A stretch of DNA of 64,000 nt, taken from NCBI GenBank assembly GCA_036172665.1, contig CM069874.1, positions 49,830,707-49,894,706 of the forward strand, written 5' to 3'. Positions within the stretch are counted from its first letter, which is position 1. Every line of letters starts with the position of its first letter. The translations under genes and the position numbers were made by a program. The DNA comes from Prosopocoilus inquinatus (Eukaryota > Arthropoda > Insecta > Coleoptera > Lucanidae). Under the pieces are notes generated by a model. It made no database searches and had not been told where the DNA came from. It saw only the letters and a program-made list of their open reading frames with translations. Positions 45,602-57,212 of this stretch are shown in pieces.

Positions 45602-45745
45602 ACGTGTCCATTTGAGAGAAATACTCTCGAGAGCAGCTCTCGAGAGTATATATCCCAAGTGGACACATATCTGAGAGTAACTATCGGAGAGTGCCTGTCA
45701 ACTATCGAGAGCTACCGCGCTGAGACTTGCTCTCACGTGGACATG
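45602..45745. repeat. CTCTCGAGAG-rich miniature element
   Basis: ACGTGTCCATTTGAGAG (45602) opposes the complement of CTCTCACGTGGACATG (45730-45745). Inside, CTCTCGAGAG occurs twice (45624, 45638) and AAGTGGACACATATCTGAGAG repeats the end motif. It sits directly before the MADF exon. The layout resembles termini of a PIF/Harbinger-type family, which is a guess. Confidence 0.55.
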
Positions 45746-45753
45746 CTATAGCG

Positions 45754-45948
45754 CCTAAAAAAGAGTGGTCAAAAGATGAAACAATAGAATTCATTAGTGT
45801 ATACGAAGAAAACTCTGTTTTATGGAATATCAAATGTAAAGAATACCGAAATCGGGAAAATAAAGATAAAGTATTGAAAGAAATATCAGCAAAATTTAAT
45901 TGTACTGCAGAGGAAATACAACGAAAATTGCATAATTTAAGAAACCAG
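45754..45948 (+). pseudogene. MADF-domain exon (orphan)
   Basis: The frame reads PKKEWSKDETIEFISVYEEN, then VLWNIKCKEYRNRENKD and EISAKFNCTAEEIQRKLHNL ending RNQ: the MADF (Adf-1 type Myb/SANT-like) fold with its conserved W, FI-x-x-Y, LW, Y-x-N/R and K-x-x-LR positions. It ends exactly at a splice donor CAG/GTAAGC (45949). No initiator Met is near the start, so it may begin at an acceptor (CTATAG before 45754). MADF proteins are either transcription factors or the accessory DNA-binding protein of PIF/Harbinger transposons. No further exon is convincing: after a possible acceptor near 46012 only a short frame follows. A lone exon among TEs suggests a transposon remnant or gene fragment. Confidence 0.6.
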
Positions 45949-46219
45949 GTAAGCATATACATACTTATGTATATTTTATTATTAAATTATAATAATTTTA
46001 TCAAATTATTAGAATGAAAACGAAAGAAAACCATGTTATTAAAAGATTTTTAATGCTAAACATTAGCTTAAAAATATAGGTACAGTAGCGATCGAACGAA
46101 TCGAGATCGATTGACAGTTTTGTGACCTTTATTGCTAGCGGCAATGCAGGAGCAAAGAAATAAATCCTAATAGTTTTGCATCGTCAGTATGCTACACATA
46201 TGAATGGAATTTTATTTTG

Positions 46220-47899
46220 AATAAGAAGCATATTATACAAAATTCTGGTTACTGAATTGCAAATAATTAATGTGTCCTTTGCTAATGGTCAGTTTCCAGA
46301 CGACTTGAAAATTTCTAAAGTTATTCCATTATATAAAAGTAAGAGCAAATTAGATATTAAAAATTATCGTCCGATTTCTATTTTAGTCACCTTTTCGAAG
46401 ATTTATGAATATGCCATAAAAGTGAGAATAGTGAATTACTTTGAAAGTTTTAATTATTTTAATATATCGCAGCATGGATATAGACAAAATGTCTCCACAT
46501 TAACCGCATTACAGCAAACCTTTCAGTTCATTTACGAAAATGTAAATCAAAATAAACTAACAGCCCTAGTGAATTGTGATCTGTCAAAGGCCTTCGATTT
46601 AGTTAACCACACTTTACTTTTTAAAAAAATTAGAAGGTTATGGTATAAGAGGTAATCAGTTGTCGCTTTTCAAATCTTATTTAACTAACCGCAGTCAAGC
46701 GGTATATATCAAGAAAAAAAATGAAATTGGAGAAATCAAACAATATATATCACATTTTCAAAAGGTCACTAGCGGAGTACCCCAGGGGTCCATATTAGGC
46801 CCCATTTTATTCATAATATTTTGTAATGACTTATTTACTAGTTGCAATTTTAAATTAATTTCATATGCGGACGATGTAAGTATATGTCTTTCTCAAACAA
46901 ATTTAGATAATCTCTTATTTGATATAAAACAAGCTTTGAATGATATTACTGTCTGGTATCATTCAAATAAACTAGTAATAAATACTGACAAAACAAATGT
47001 AACCATTTTTAAGAATAACTCTAACGTTGTTAATATAAATATTGCTGAAGGAATTTCTATCAAAAATTGCAGCTACGTTAAATTGTTAGGTTTATGCATC
47101 GACAGTAATCTTAAATGGGAAACTCATATAAATAATTTGAAAAAAAACTTAAACAAGGCAGTGTTCTGTTTGAGAAACTGCAAAAAATTATGTAATAAAA
47201 ACACACTTCGCGATATCTATTTCGGTTATTTTAACTCAGTAATGACTTATGGTATTCTTTTTTGGGGCTCTTATAGTTACGTATCAGATATTCTTTTAAT
47301 TCAAAAAAAAGCAATTCGTGTCTTAGCAGGACTCGGTCCGAGGGATTCATGCAGGCAAGCTTTTCTCGAACTAGGTATAATGACGGTAATCAATCAATAC
47401 ATATATCAATGTGTATTATATATGTATGACAATTATAAAACCGCACCACACGTTTCTGATAATCATAGTTATGATATTAGAACTAATACTATGTTGAAAA
47501 TACCTTATTCTAAAAATACCATTCATCAAAAATCATTTTTAGTCACATCAATAAAATTTTACAATGCCATTCCAGACAAACTTAAAAATATCAACAATAA
47601 AAAAACATTTAAATCAGAATTAAAAAAAATTATGCTACAACGTGTTTATTACAACTTTTCCGAATTCTATGAATAGATCTAGTCAATTTTTCATTATTAG
47701 GACTGTTATCATTCTGTTTTATATTTTATTTTCTTTGTGTGATATTTTGTAACGTATGTACCTTGATGACTGTGATATCATTTATGATTTTCGTATTAGT
47801 TAATTTTTATTTTGTATTTTGTTTTACTCTATATTTTGTCTTGTTATTCACATAACGCTATTGTTTTTATTGAATAAAGTGCTACTACTACTACTACTA
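46220..47899 (+). mobile_element. 5'-truncated LINE, family 1-like, recent
   Basis: RT coding (46230-47676), a T-rich 3' UTR, AATAAA at about 47874 and an (ACT)n tail (47883-47899). A single one-base slip in an A-run is the only lesion. The 5' end is truncated inside the linker before RT. Confidence 0.85.
46230..47676 (+). pseudogene. LINE reverse transcriptase, one frameshift
   Basis: Reads ANGQFPDDLKISKVIPLYKS, NYRPISILVTFSKIYEYAI, QHGYRQNVSTLTALQ and NCDLSKAFDLVNH, then loses frame in an A7 run (about 46622-46628) between LLFKK and LEGYGIRGNQ. The second frame has GVPQGSILGPILFIIF, SYADDVSICL (catalytic YADD, 46864-46875) and the C-terminal tail WGSYSYVSDILLIQKKAIRV, RDSCRQAF and FKSELKKIML. 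One base restores the whole RT. No endonuclease. The tail aligns by eye with that of 4898-6259, but they are not the same subfamily. Confidence 0.85.
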
Positions 47900-50800
47900 A
47901 ACTTCAAATCTGACATACTAAGGCGGCGACTACATTTTTCATTTGAAATTTTAATTTCTATTTCAAAAGTTTTAACACAATAGGAATAATTTTAACACGA
48001 TAACATTGGCCTTAATTTTATCTTTAATTTAATACCATTACCATTTTTGTATCTTTAAATGTCGAGCAATAATCTACAGAAACATAGTTTTCAATACAAG
48101 TTTGCTATGTTCGGGTTTGAAACTTTCCACCCGGTATACACTCTATTGTATATTAGTACACATGGTGTGACTATTTCCAGAAGTAACTTATGTAATATAA
48201 CGTATTATGATAATCGATACCAAATATTTTACATACACAATCTTGTAATCTTACGTTGGCACTCGAGGAATATTATTGCACAATATTATAATTTCTTGGG
48301 AAATATAAATTTTAGAAACGCTAGAAGAAACACTCTTCAAATGAGACAAAACAAAAATATTTTTAATAGAAAACTGTACTCAAAAGTGAATTTTAATGTG
48401 CATACTACTTGATATATGGATGGTTGTGCACGGGAGCTGTTTACGCGCTTGCATTACAGTTTACAGGTTAGTAGTTAATTGCCATGCAGATACACTATAA
48501 GTAAATTGTAACGGTAAGTAAAACTTGAAGCATTTTCTTGCCCGTTAATACTTATCACATTTTAAATCACTATCCTGAAGGAATTACACATATGGGGGTA
48601 AGTCTGGTTATAATTAATATCCAGCTTCAAAAACGTGTACAAAAAATAACTATAAATCTCAAAGGAAGTAGAAATTATAGGTAAGTAATACTATCTAATA
48701 ATTACAAAACATTTTAGAGAAAGTAAGATGAGATATTTTGTATTGTGGTAAGTAAATATTAATTGACTATTAATGAAATAAAGAGGTTCGAGTTTTACTT
48801 AGAATAAATATGTAGTGAGATTTATAAAGAGTGTAAGAAAAAAACGTTACCGGCTTGATAGGGAGGCCATTTTAAGTAAATTACACATCCCCTCCCTAGT
48901 GACGACGTCCAGTGCCAGTGTTGCCAGGTCTAGTGACTTTTGTAATAAAGTGTTATTATTAAATTTTATTTGCCCCTTTTACCCATTTCAGTATAATAAA
49001 TTTACTTTTTTTGAAAAATTCGAGTGTTCCACATCATCAATTTTGCGGTGGGTAGACGAACATTAATTCCAAGTTGCCAACCATTTTAATAACATACAGA
49101 CTATTCCAGACTAACAATAAATGAATAAGCGTGGTAAGTGATTCCCAAAAAAATACTTTTCGGTAGAAACCTATAAAAATTAGATGTCCGAGTCTATAAA
49201 TGGGCCGAGGCGAAACATTACATCTTTTGCATAAATCTAACGTTGCAGGTTGCAGTAGATCTATTAACGGCCTAAAATCAAACATATTTTGCGTTTTGTG
49301 TGTACAAGTGGCTAGTGGAAAGGTAAGTAGCTCTTTTTTTATTTATTTCATTCCTTTTTTTGTAATAGTTGATTCTTTGAAAAGTACCTATTGTATAGAT
49401 GTTTTATACTGGAGCCCCACCTTGTACAGCCAACTTTTGTAATGTCGTTTGTGTTGTGAGCAGTATAGTCTGTCAATCTCAACCTTGTCAAATGTCTTTG
49501 TCGAAATTTATATGTGGGTACTTAAACTTAAATCTTGAAATCTTAAAACTTAATCACAAGAGAAGTCATTTTCTTGTGATTAAGTAGTCATCTAATGAAG
49601 ATGGCAGCGTAACTGCCGAAATACGTATATAGTATTAAAAAACTTTTTTGGTTAGGAGGTTCAATCCAATTTCATTGTACTGCAAACCACAGTCTCCAAT
49701 ACATTTCAACATAAGTATAGGAAGAAAAGCCATTGCACTATAAACGTTGACGTCTAATAGCAAAACAAGACTCAAGCAGAGATCAAAGGTGTTTAGTTTA
49801 GAATACATTAATAAAAAAACGGTCTGTCAGAAACTTCTTCAACTTTAGGTTCGGACATTTTAACTTTTTGCCTTTTAACTAAGTTCTTCATTTACTCTGT
49901 TATAAATAGAAAAACTATTAAAAGGGGAACTAAATTTGCCTCCTCTAGCTAAAATATATTTTACCCAGGAAATAAGTAAAACCGTAGTGTCCGTAGTTTC
50001 TGGTAAATATCGACTTTTTTACATTTTACTTAATATGTCAAGAAGAAATAAGAAAAAAATCATTCTGTCAATGGATACGAATACGACATTAATTTGTGCA
50101 ACTTTCTTCCACTTAACCAAATTTGTATCTCTTACGGTTTATAAGATCCCTTCAGTGCACATTCAATTTAAAACAGTCGGTATATGTCCATCTCGATCGT
50201 ATTTTATAAAACAAAATTCTAGCATTCTACATATACAGGTGTAGCAAATGATTCGTCGATCCAGCGAGATTTGAAAAAAGCTTCACACTTATTATAGTTA
50301 TTGCTGTACCTGGTTAAATATTGGAGTAATTATTCTAGTGCAAATGTTAAAAAACTGTCTATAGTACACGAGACACGAAACAACCAGTATATTCAACCTG
50401 TTGGCAATGTTCGTGACTTGTCACTCTCCACCGTTTATTTACTCTAATTCTGTCACTATGGCTGGCATTAAACTCCGAGTATAATGACCGAAAATGCACT
50501 GGAATGTTTAAAGCAATTATATTTCATACGATAAAACGTGTTTTTTTGAAACTACAATGCTTTTACGATATTACATAACAAACAAAACACTCTACGCACA
50601 CCAAACTAATTTTAAAATATACTTCACATAATTGGAAGTAACTTTTCAAACATTTTTTTTTTGTAATGAGTAACTGGTACGATGGATGTCGCCTTAAGAG
50701 AAACACCCCGTGTATTCTTTTAAGAATGGATATATATAGGAATCGTGAACTCAGAAAAACAAGTAAGAAAACAGCTTTCAATTACCTGCTATTATCTCTA

Positions 50801-50974
50801 TTAACCCTGAGTGACAAACAACATTTTCTACTTGCTCAATATTAAATTAATTCCGAGTAGAAACTTTCACCTATTAAATTCACAAACCACACTTTATGTC
50901 ATATAATTATAATTCGTCTGCTCATTAGTATTGCATATAAGTAGATCCTTAACATACATAAACTGAGTTGAAAT
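47900..50974. other. No gene recognised; one small hairpin
   Basis: Frames of 60-117 codons (such as 48059-48412, +) have no recognisable domain. At 49550-49586 a perfect 12-bp-arm hairpin (CTTAATCACAAG) occurs, followed by GATGGCAGCGTAACTGCCGA at about 49610, a phrase that may come from a retroelement 3' region. Otherwise AT-rich and featureless. Confidence 0.4.
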
Positions 50975-50982
50975 TAGAGATC

Positions 50983-52302
50983 CAGGGTTGGAAAAAAAAC
51001 AGTTTTTTTTTAAAAGAACAAAACTTTTGTTTTTTTTTGTTTTAAACAGTCTTTTTTAAAACATGTTTAAAATTGACCCTAAATTAAACATGTTCTAAAC
51101 AAAAAAAACAGCTGTTTAAAACAACTTTTAAATATTTAAATTGCCCTTACAGCTTACACAAAAAGATATATATTATTATTATTAATTGATATTTGTGTAA
51201 AAAGAAGAATTTATTAAAATTCGATCTCTAATTAAAAGAAAGATGAAAAGTTTGTAATGTTAGATTATGTACCCTTTTAAAAATAATGTATGTACTTTGA
51301 TAATAATTTAAATCATTTAAGGCAGAACTTGATTTATTTAGGATCTACGGTCGCGGTGTTTTAAATGATTTTCAAATAAAGTATGAAGTATTTGGTATCA
51401 ACATACTGAGATAAACATTCCCAATAAAAACTAAAATCAAATACAATCCAAAGAAATATTTTTTTCAAATTACTTGATCGCATTAAAACTAAAATACATG
51501 ACTCGTGGCTTTCAATACTGGAAAACAGAAATTTGAAAAATGTAAAAACATGTAGGATGTTCCATTTGAAATAATAAAGTTGATATTACTTCCGGCGAAA
51601 CCAAAAGTCCAGTAGGTATATGTCTGAAATTTCAAATTAAATTTTTGTTTAATTCATCGTTTTCAAATTTTAAACAAACCTTAAAATCCAGAAGGGCGAA
51701 TATACCGCCTTGGGACACACGGTAGAAATTCAATGAAGACAAATGAAATGATAACGTTATAAATAATTTAAACAGCGACATCCTATGATCACTTTTTGCC
51801 CTAACATTGCATTATCATTGACAAATTCAAGCCAGTTTGCTACATAATAACTCATCCCGTAGCCCATAGTATGAACACGAAAGCGGAGGACCCAGTATGT
51901 TTCAAAACTTAATGTAACAATAAAAGGTTAAATATTGAAAAGGTATTTAAAATTTTTACAATATAAGTATTAATCTAGTGATCAGTAATAATTAATGAAT
52001 TGATTATAATAAATCTAATGCAATTTGAATTTAGTTCAAATCAGAGATACAGTGTAGTTCTTAACGTCATCAGCTCAGTCACACATTGTCTACAATTATG
52101 AAAACAATTGATATGAGACAAACTAAAAATATAGCACTTATATCAAAAGAGTTCTTTTTTTGCTTAAAATTACAAAAAATTAATTTAAAACGTTATCAAA
52201 AAAAACATGTTTAAAACATTTTGTTTAAAACAGATGGTATATTTTAATTTGGTGTTTTAAACACTATGTTTTAAACAGTTTGTTTTAAACTTTCCAACCC
52301 TA
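50983..52302. mobile_element. Non-autonomous hAT-type element, 1.32 kb
   Basis: The 8-bp duplication TAGAGATC (50975-50982 and 52303-52310) brackets inverted ends CAGGGTTGGAAA and TTTCCAACCCTA: hAT hallmarks. Both subterminal regions are packed with TGTTTTAAAC-like motifs (51000-51130 and 52195-52290), likely transposase-binding arrays. The interior (51150-52190) has no transposase, so movement would need a related autonomous hAT. Confidence 0.88.
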
Positions 52303-52310
52303 TAGAGATC

Positions 52311-52437
52311 TCGTACTTGATGGGAGGTGGAAGGGAGCCGTCGGACAATTGAACACTGAGCATTCACATCAAGGCAGAACGCGAAACTACGTGATTGTCA
52401 ACTATGACGGCTCCCTTCCACCTCCCCTCAAGTACGA
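52311..52437. repeat. Hairpin with 32-bp arms next to the hAT insertion
   Basis: 52311-52342 and 52406-52437 are inverted copies with one mismatch (core GGTGGAAGGGAGCCGTC). The loop is about 63 bp. The arm starts at the first base after the hAT target duplication, so the hAT may have landed at the tip or edge of an older palindrome. Bases 52438-52789 hold nothing recognised. Confidence 0.8.
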
Positions 52438-52769
52438 AATTCCGTTTTTTACTTATAATTCTATGATTGACGTTATTCTCCAATTCCATGTGCGGAGCGT
52501 GGTATTTTTGTCAAAACCATATTTTTTAAAGAATCAAATAAAGCAGAGGCTCAAGATACATATTGAATTTGAATAATTAAATAAACAAAATTTGAGAGAA
52601 AGCAAAAAAATTACGGTGCATTTTTTTCAACAGAGACTATAAGAAGAGTTGATCAAAATGTTTGGACCAAAAAATAGCATAATCGTTTGGAGTATGAAAT
52701 TTGCAGTATGAAACACTAGTTTTAATCAGGATGCAGTGATTTAAGTTCTCCGAATGTTCAGTATAATTT

Positions 52770-54220
52770 TTTAGGATTAAACAGAAATTACTTAAACATT
52801 GTGCTTGTACTTCTCGACTTTTCCAAAGCGTTCGATTTAATTAATCATAATTTACTTTTAAGTATTTTGCATAATGTGGGCTTAATTTGTAATGGTATAA
52901 ACTTTTTCCTCAGTTATTTATATAGGCTGTTTTCTTACTGTGTGCAAATAAAAAAAAAACCTCAGTATAAGTATATGAAATGCTATCTTCTGGGGGTATT
53001 TTTTTGTGGCTACCGTACCACAGCCAAAACTTTTGGAGATACCACTTATTTGGAACTGCTGAAATGTGCAAGAAAGAAATATTTAGCAAGATGCCTTTCT
53101 GTGTAATCGGTATGAACACACCCACCGACACCGCACCCGATCATCAATACAGCGTTTCGTAATAATAAATAATAATAATCACTGATATCGTTTATAAATT
53201 AGTGTATTTAAAATTTTTATTCACCGAGCGAAGTAATGTTACATTTATTTGTTTCACGATATTAGCGATGAATAAAGCCGAAAGTTTACGCATCAGTTAG
53301 GCCAGCGCGTTAAAAATGTTTTTCCTTCTCCCTTTTACGTAAATCAACTAATCTCCACCTGGTATAATCCTCCTTAGTGCGTTTGTTTGATTGGCAAGAA
53401 ATCAAAAAATATTGTATTACAGTCGGGGGTTCCTCAGGTATCTATTTTAGGACCTCTATTGTTTATACCTGAAATTTATTTACTCAGATTAAAATTAACT
53501 CTCAATATCACGTGTATGTTGATGATATCCAGTTATATTTATCTTAACTTATTGAAAAATTGCAAAATAACGTCAATCAAATTAATTCCAACTCATGTAG
53601 CTTAACTGACAACTCGTTAAAATACTCTCTGGTACTCAATCTGAGGAGATCTTACTTTTTGCTCTTTGGTAAAGATCGGAGTCGTCTAGCTGTTTTGCCA
53701 TAAATTAATGTATTCTTGAACATTATATTATTAGAGCATACTGATAAAAGTAAGAATCTCATATTGAAACGAATTTCATAATCTGAAACAGATATAGCCA
53801 TACTACAAATAATACAGATATATGTATTAACACTAAAATTCTTCTATGTGATCGTTAATATTATATTTCAATTTCTGTGATTCAGTTTGTTTATAGGTCT
53901 TGTCTCGACTCTACTGATATTCGTCGAATACAGACCATACAAAATTCCCGTCTGGGATTCATTTACGGTATTAAGAGGCGCCGTCGGGTTTCGCATAAAT
54001 TAACAGTGTCTGGATGGTTAAATATGGAAAACCGCAGATTATTGCAATTTGCTTGCCTTTCTCATAAAGAATTAGGTATACAGTAAAACTCCACCATACT
54101 TGCTGGCTGAGATCAAGTTTCGTAGACATTTACAATTTAAATATTTGTCGCAAAAATGTTATTGATATTCCGAAACATAAAACTACGTTTTTTTAAAGAC
54201 CTTTCAGTTACAAAGCCAAA
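52770..54220 (+). pseudogene. LINE RT relic, family 2, with an inserted repeat
   Basis: GLNRNYLNIVLVLLDFSKAF then DLINHNLLLSILHNVGL (fingers/palm), interrupted at 52923-53335, then VLQSGVPQVSILGPLLF (about 53415), and after heavy decay RIQTIQNSRLGFIYGIKRRR, RVSHKLTVSGWLNMENRRLL and KTPPYLLAEIKFRR (to about 54150). These last blocks match the tail of the minus-strand LINE at 11735 (IYGIKKYQHISHK, WLNMENRR, YKTPPYL), so it is the same family. The YADD motif is only faintly visible (MLMISSYIY in a shifted frame). Confidence 0.75.
52923..53335 (-). repeat. Second, partial copy of the TACAGGGTGTT element
   Basis: From TGTTTTCTTACTGTGTGCAA at 52926 inward, this matches the complement of 41660-41799, including CCTCAGTATAAGTA and GAACTGCTGAAATGTGC-like segments. 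Further blocks (CAGCGTTTCGTAA near 53152, ACGCGCT...AAAAATG near 53310) match scattered parts of 41190-41580. An (AAT)n expansion is at about 53162-53180. It interrupts a LINE relic. Confidence 0.65.
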
Positions 54221-54234
54221 TGTCTAAATAATAT

Positions 54235-54256
54235 ACAGTGATCGCCAAAAAGTCGG
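54235..54256 (+). repeat. Lone mariner-type terminal repeat
   Basis: TACAGTGATCGCCAAAAAGT at 54235 looks like a Tc1/mariner-class TIR, but no inverted partner is found in the window. Weak call. Confidence 0.3.
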
Positions 54257-54849
54257 CATCAAATGGGAAAAAAACTTTATTTTTCATTTTTCGAAAAAAC
54301 TTTTTATGGCAATAATTTATGCTTGTCTAAAAACCTATTTAGCCCCTATTAGATATAACGAGTGATTTTTACTTAATTAGAAAGAAGAATTTTTCGAAAT
54401 GGTCAAAATCATAAAATTGTTATTACTCGGAAACTAATCAAGATTTCACTGAGATTTATTTAACCTGGGTTAGTTTCACCTTGTTGCATAATACCAAGGC
54501 CAAAATAGTTATTTTTAAAATATCCTGAAAATTTCGCACACTTTTTTTAATTTATTATTATTTTTTTTTTTTGGTGAAAACTTCAAATATTTACAATTGG
54601 AAAAAATAACAAACAAGATAATTACTGCTTCAGATAATGTAATCCATTATTTAGAGAAAAGTAAAATTTGTACCTAATTTTTACGTTTTTGATGCAAGGT
54701 TTCTCTTTAAGAGAAATATTTTTTATTGATAACTAAGATCCATTTAAATGACTTAGAAACTCCAATCTACTCCAGTAAATGAGTTACTTTCACAAAACCC
54801 TATAAATATTCTTTTAGAGGGGATTTTTTTATCTAACTTACTTATTTAG

Positions 54850-55010
54850 TCAATTAAATAGAAAGATTATGAGATAGCCATGAATATACAAGTGAAATTA
54901 CTAAAGGCCTCTTTAATAAAACGCATTTTACACTAATTTAAAGTCAAGCCCTACTATTAAAATAGCCCTTTAGTAATTTGACTTGGAAGTAAAAAAATCC
55001 ACAACCATCT
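54850..55010. repeat. Imperfect inverted repeat
   Basis: GAAATTACTAAAGGC near 54894 opposes GCCCTTTAGTAATTTGAC near 54964; flanking TATGAGATAG and CATCTCATATTCTAC also oppose. Arms about 50 bp with many mismatches. The rest of 54257-55187 holds nothing recognised. Confidence 0.5.
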
Positions 55011-55187
55011 CATATTCTACTTACTAACAGGAAATCGAAAGGCCAGTTGTACCAAAGGACTTCAGAGGACGTTCAACTAAACCAAGTTTAAAGTGAACAA
55101 AATCGCATCAAATTTTATTTAAGAATGCATTAATTGCCATATGTCCTTAAAATTCTATACGAATTTGTTTACTTCGTTACGTAAAGC

Positions 55188-55403
55188 TTGAGTTTAAACC
55201 GCCTTTGTACAACTAACCCTGAGGATTCTTACCTTACCGTTATACCATTGTACATTCTAAAATGTCTAGAATACATTAAAAAGCATGAAATTAATTACGA
55301 CAATATTCATGATATCCACAATCATAATACCAGATCAATTGGCAACAATTCAATTGAACGTCCCCTTAAACCGCCTTGGTTCACTAATGTCGAAAAGTTT
55401 TAA
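55188..55403 (+). pseudogene. LINE ORF2 C-terminal scrap
   Basis: A 71-codon frame includes LTVIPLYILKCLEYIKKHEI then IHDIHNHNTRS, matching the LTLPSLYIxECLxYVKK...IHxYNTR segment near the C-terminus of insect CR1/Jockey-like ORF2. No RT core precedes it. It is not collinear with the LINE starting at 56640. Confidence 0.6.
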
Positions 55404-56639
55404 GACGAAAAGCAGCACCCCTGCCCGTACAAATATCCCTCCTTGCAATTATGAACCTTAACAACATTTAGCCGGCTGACCTGGTTTTATGGTACGGCGG
55501 GCGGTAAGCTAAATATATATAAATAAATATTGGTTAAGGTTTCCAGTAATAATAAAAGGTATCGTTGGTCCTATGTCAACATACCGCAAATGATTCTTCT
55601 CTTTCCCAGTTTTTCATTGGAAATTTGAAATTGTAACACATAAAACACAAAAAGTATTTTCTTGTTTCTGATTACTTCGTTTATTTGTTATTCAACAACA
55701 ATAACAAGTTTACTGTTCAAATATTAATAGCAGACAGAAACAATTTCTTTCTCACAATGATACTGAATAAAGACGACACGCAAAAATAACACTGAAAGAA
55801 TCTGAAAGCTTACAAATTTAACAAGCATAAGAAGATTGGTAAAATCTATGAAGATGTCTTTAATCAATATCATTTTTAGAAATAATAATTACAAATTACA
55901 GTTTTCGAAATTTTTAATTTTTTTGAAAAGAGAAGGGTGCATTAAGGTACCTAAACTGCAACGTGTGCTATGAGAGCGATTTAAAACACAAATTGTTTTA
56001 AGTGAAGTCAACTTACAAACGGTTTTATTTTTACGGAAATGAGCAACTGCACAAATGGAAACACCGCTAATACATTCAAAAATTATTAAAGTATTAATAA
56101 ACGAAATTAATTTTTATAAATTTTATTTATTCTATTTCTTCCTTTGGATTTCCACAATCTCTTAAAACTTACAGATTTATAGCAAAAAATATATTAACAT
56201 TTTAATCGTGGTTCATAAATTCAATAAAATCTTCAATATTTTGTACCGTATTACGTTTTTTAAAAATTATTTCAATTAAAAGTCACTGAAACTTTTCTGT
56301 AAGGACGTCAAAAGGCACCTCTGCATCTACCTTAATAATTTTGAAGTTAAAACCTTAACTCTTGTCTTCCTTACGTTAAAAGGAAGGTTCGTGAATTGCA
56401 ATATTGCTAGTATAAGGGAGTCCAAAGGGTACCTTAATGGCTTTAAGGAAGCTACTTTACATTATCTGTCTAAAGGAGGTTTGTGAAATAGAATTAACGT
56501 GTAAGGGACATTAAAGTAAAGTATAAGTTAAGAAGGTGTTTAAGGAAGTTCCGTGAATTCTGTCCTTAGACTTGAAAGATTTGTCCTTATTTGTTTTCAA
56601 AAACGCTTAAACCAAAAATTATTTTTAGAATGAAAATTA
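55404..56639. other. No gene; degenerate AAGGAAGTT(C)GTGAA phrases
   Basis: Mostly AT-rich without frames. At about 56381, 56472 and 56541 variants of AAGGA(A/G)GTTCGTGAA recur amid CCTTA/TAAGG-rich sequence, suggesting a decayed repeat between 56280 and 56600. Confidence 0.4.
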
Positions 56640-57173
56640 CTTAAGGGTGAATGTCCAATTGGCATCTTTTGTGACCTCAGCCGAATCTTTGATTGCGTTG
56701 ATCACCAAATACTAATTAAAAGGTTAAATAATGCCGGAATACGGGCTATAGTGGACGACTAGTTTCTCTCACACTTATCCAACAGGAAACAATTCGTCGA
56801 AATCTTGCATTCACAATGTGGTGAGTTGAATGAAAGTGTTAGATCCGATTGGGTTAATAATAGTACTGGCGTCCCTCAGGGGTCTATCCTCGGTCCAAGT
56901 CTCTTTGTGCTATTTATTAGTGACCTTCCACATTATCTGTCTGAATATAATTTAACCATGTATGCTGATGATACTTCTATTGTCATGTCTGAAAAACCTT
57001 TAGAAGATTTCTATTAACTCTTTCATGGATAAATTAACCATGTAGTTTTCTTCAAGTCAAATCATCTTTATTTGAATTTCCCCAAAACATGTTACCTTCA
57101 GTTTCACAGTAGACAGAATAACCTTGATTTGGGGGTATTCACTACTCCAAACTGCATTCACATCTGAACGTCG
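56640..57173 (+). pseudogene. LINE RT fragment, 5' of the Transib insertion
   Basis: Frames give GIFCDLSRIFDCVDHQILIK, NNAGIRAIVDD, a stop, SHLSNRKQFVEI, STGVPQGSILGPSLFVLFIS and MYADDTSIVMS (catalytic YADD, 56961-56972), then SNHLYLNFPKTCYLQF in another frame. The fragment stops at the Transib target CGTCG (57169-57173); matching downstream coding resumes at 60458. Relic of a family 1-like LINE. Confidence 0.8.
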
Positions 57174-57212
57174 CACAGTGTTTCCAAAGTTGAAAAACGT
57201 GCGAAAAATGAA
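57174..57212 (+). promoter_or_regulatory. Transib left TIR, RSS-like
   Basis: Heptamer CACAGTG (57174-57180), a 23-bp spacer, then AAAAATGAA (57204-57212). Within the spacer a second A-run, AAAAACGTG, begins exactly 12 bp after the heptamer (57193-57201). The heptamer equals the V(D)J consensus; the nonamers are only A-rich approximations of it. Confidence 0.8.

Noticed and set aside
46012..46060. Second exon of the MADF gene
   Set aside because: An acceptor-like TTATTAG exists, but the frame after it closes within about 10 codons.
49600..49640. Penelope-like retroelement 3' region
   Set aside because: One suggestive phrase only; no RT or GIY-YIG motif anywhere nearby.
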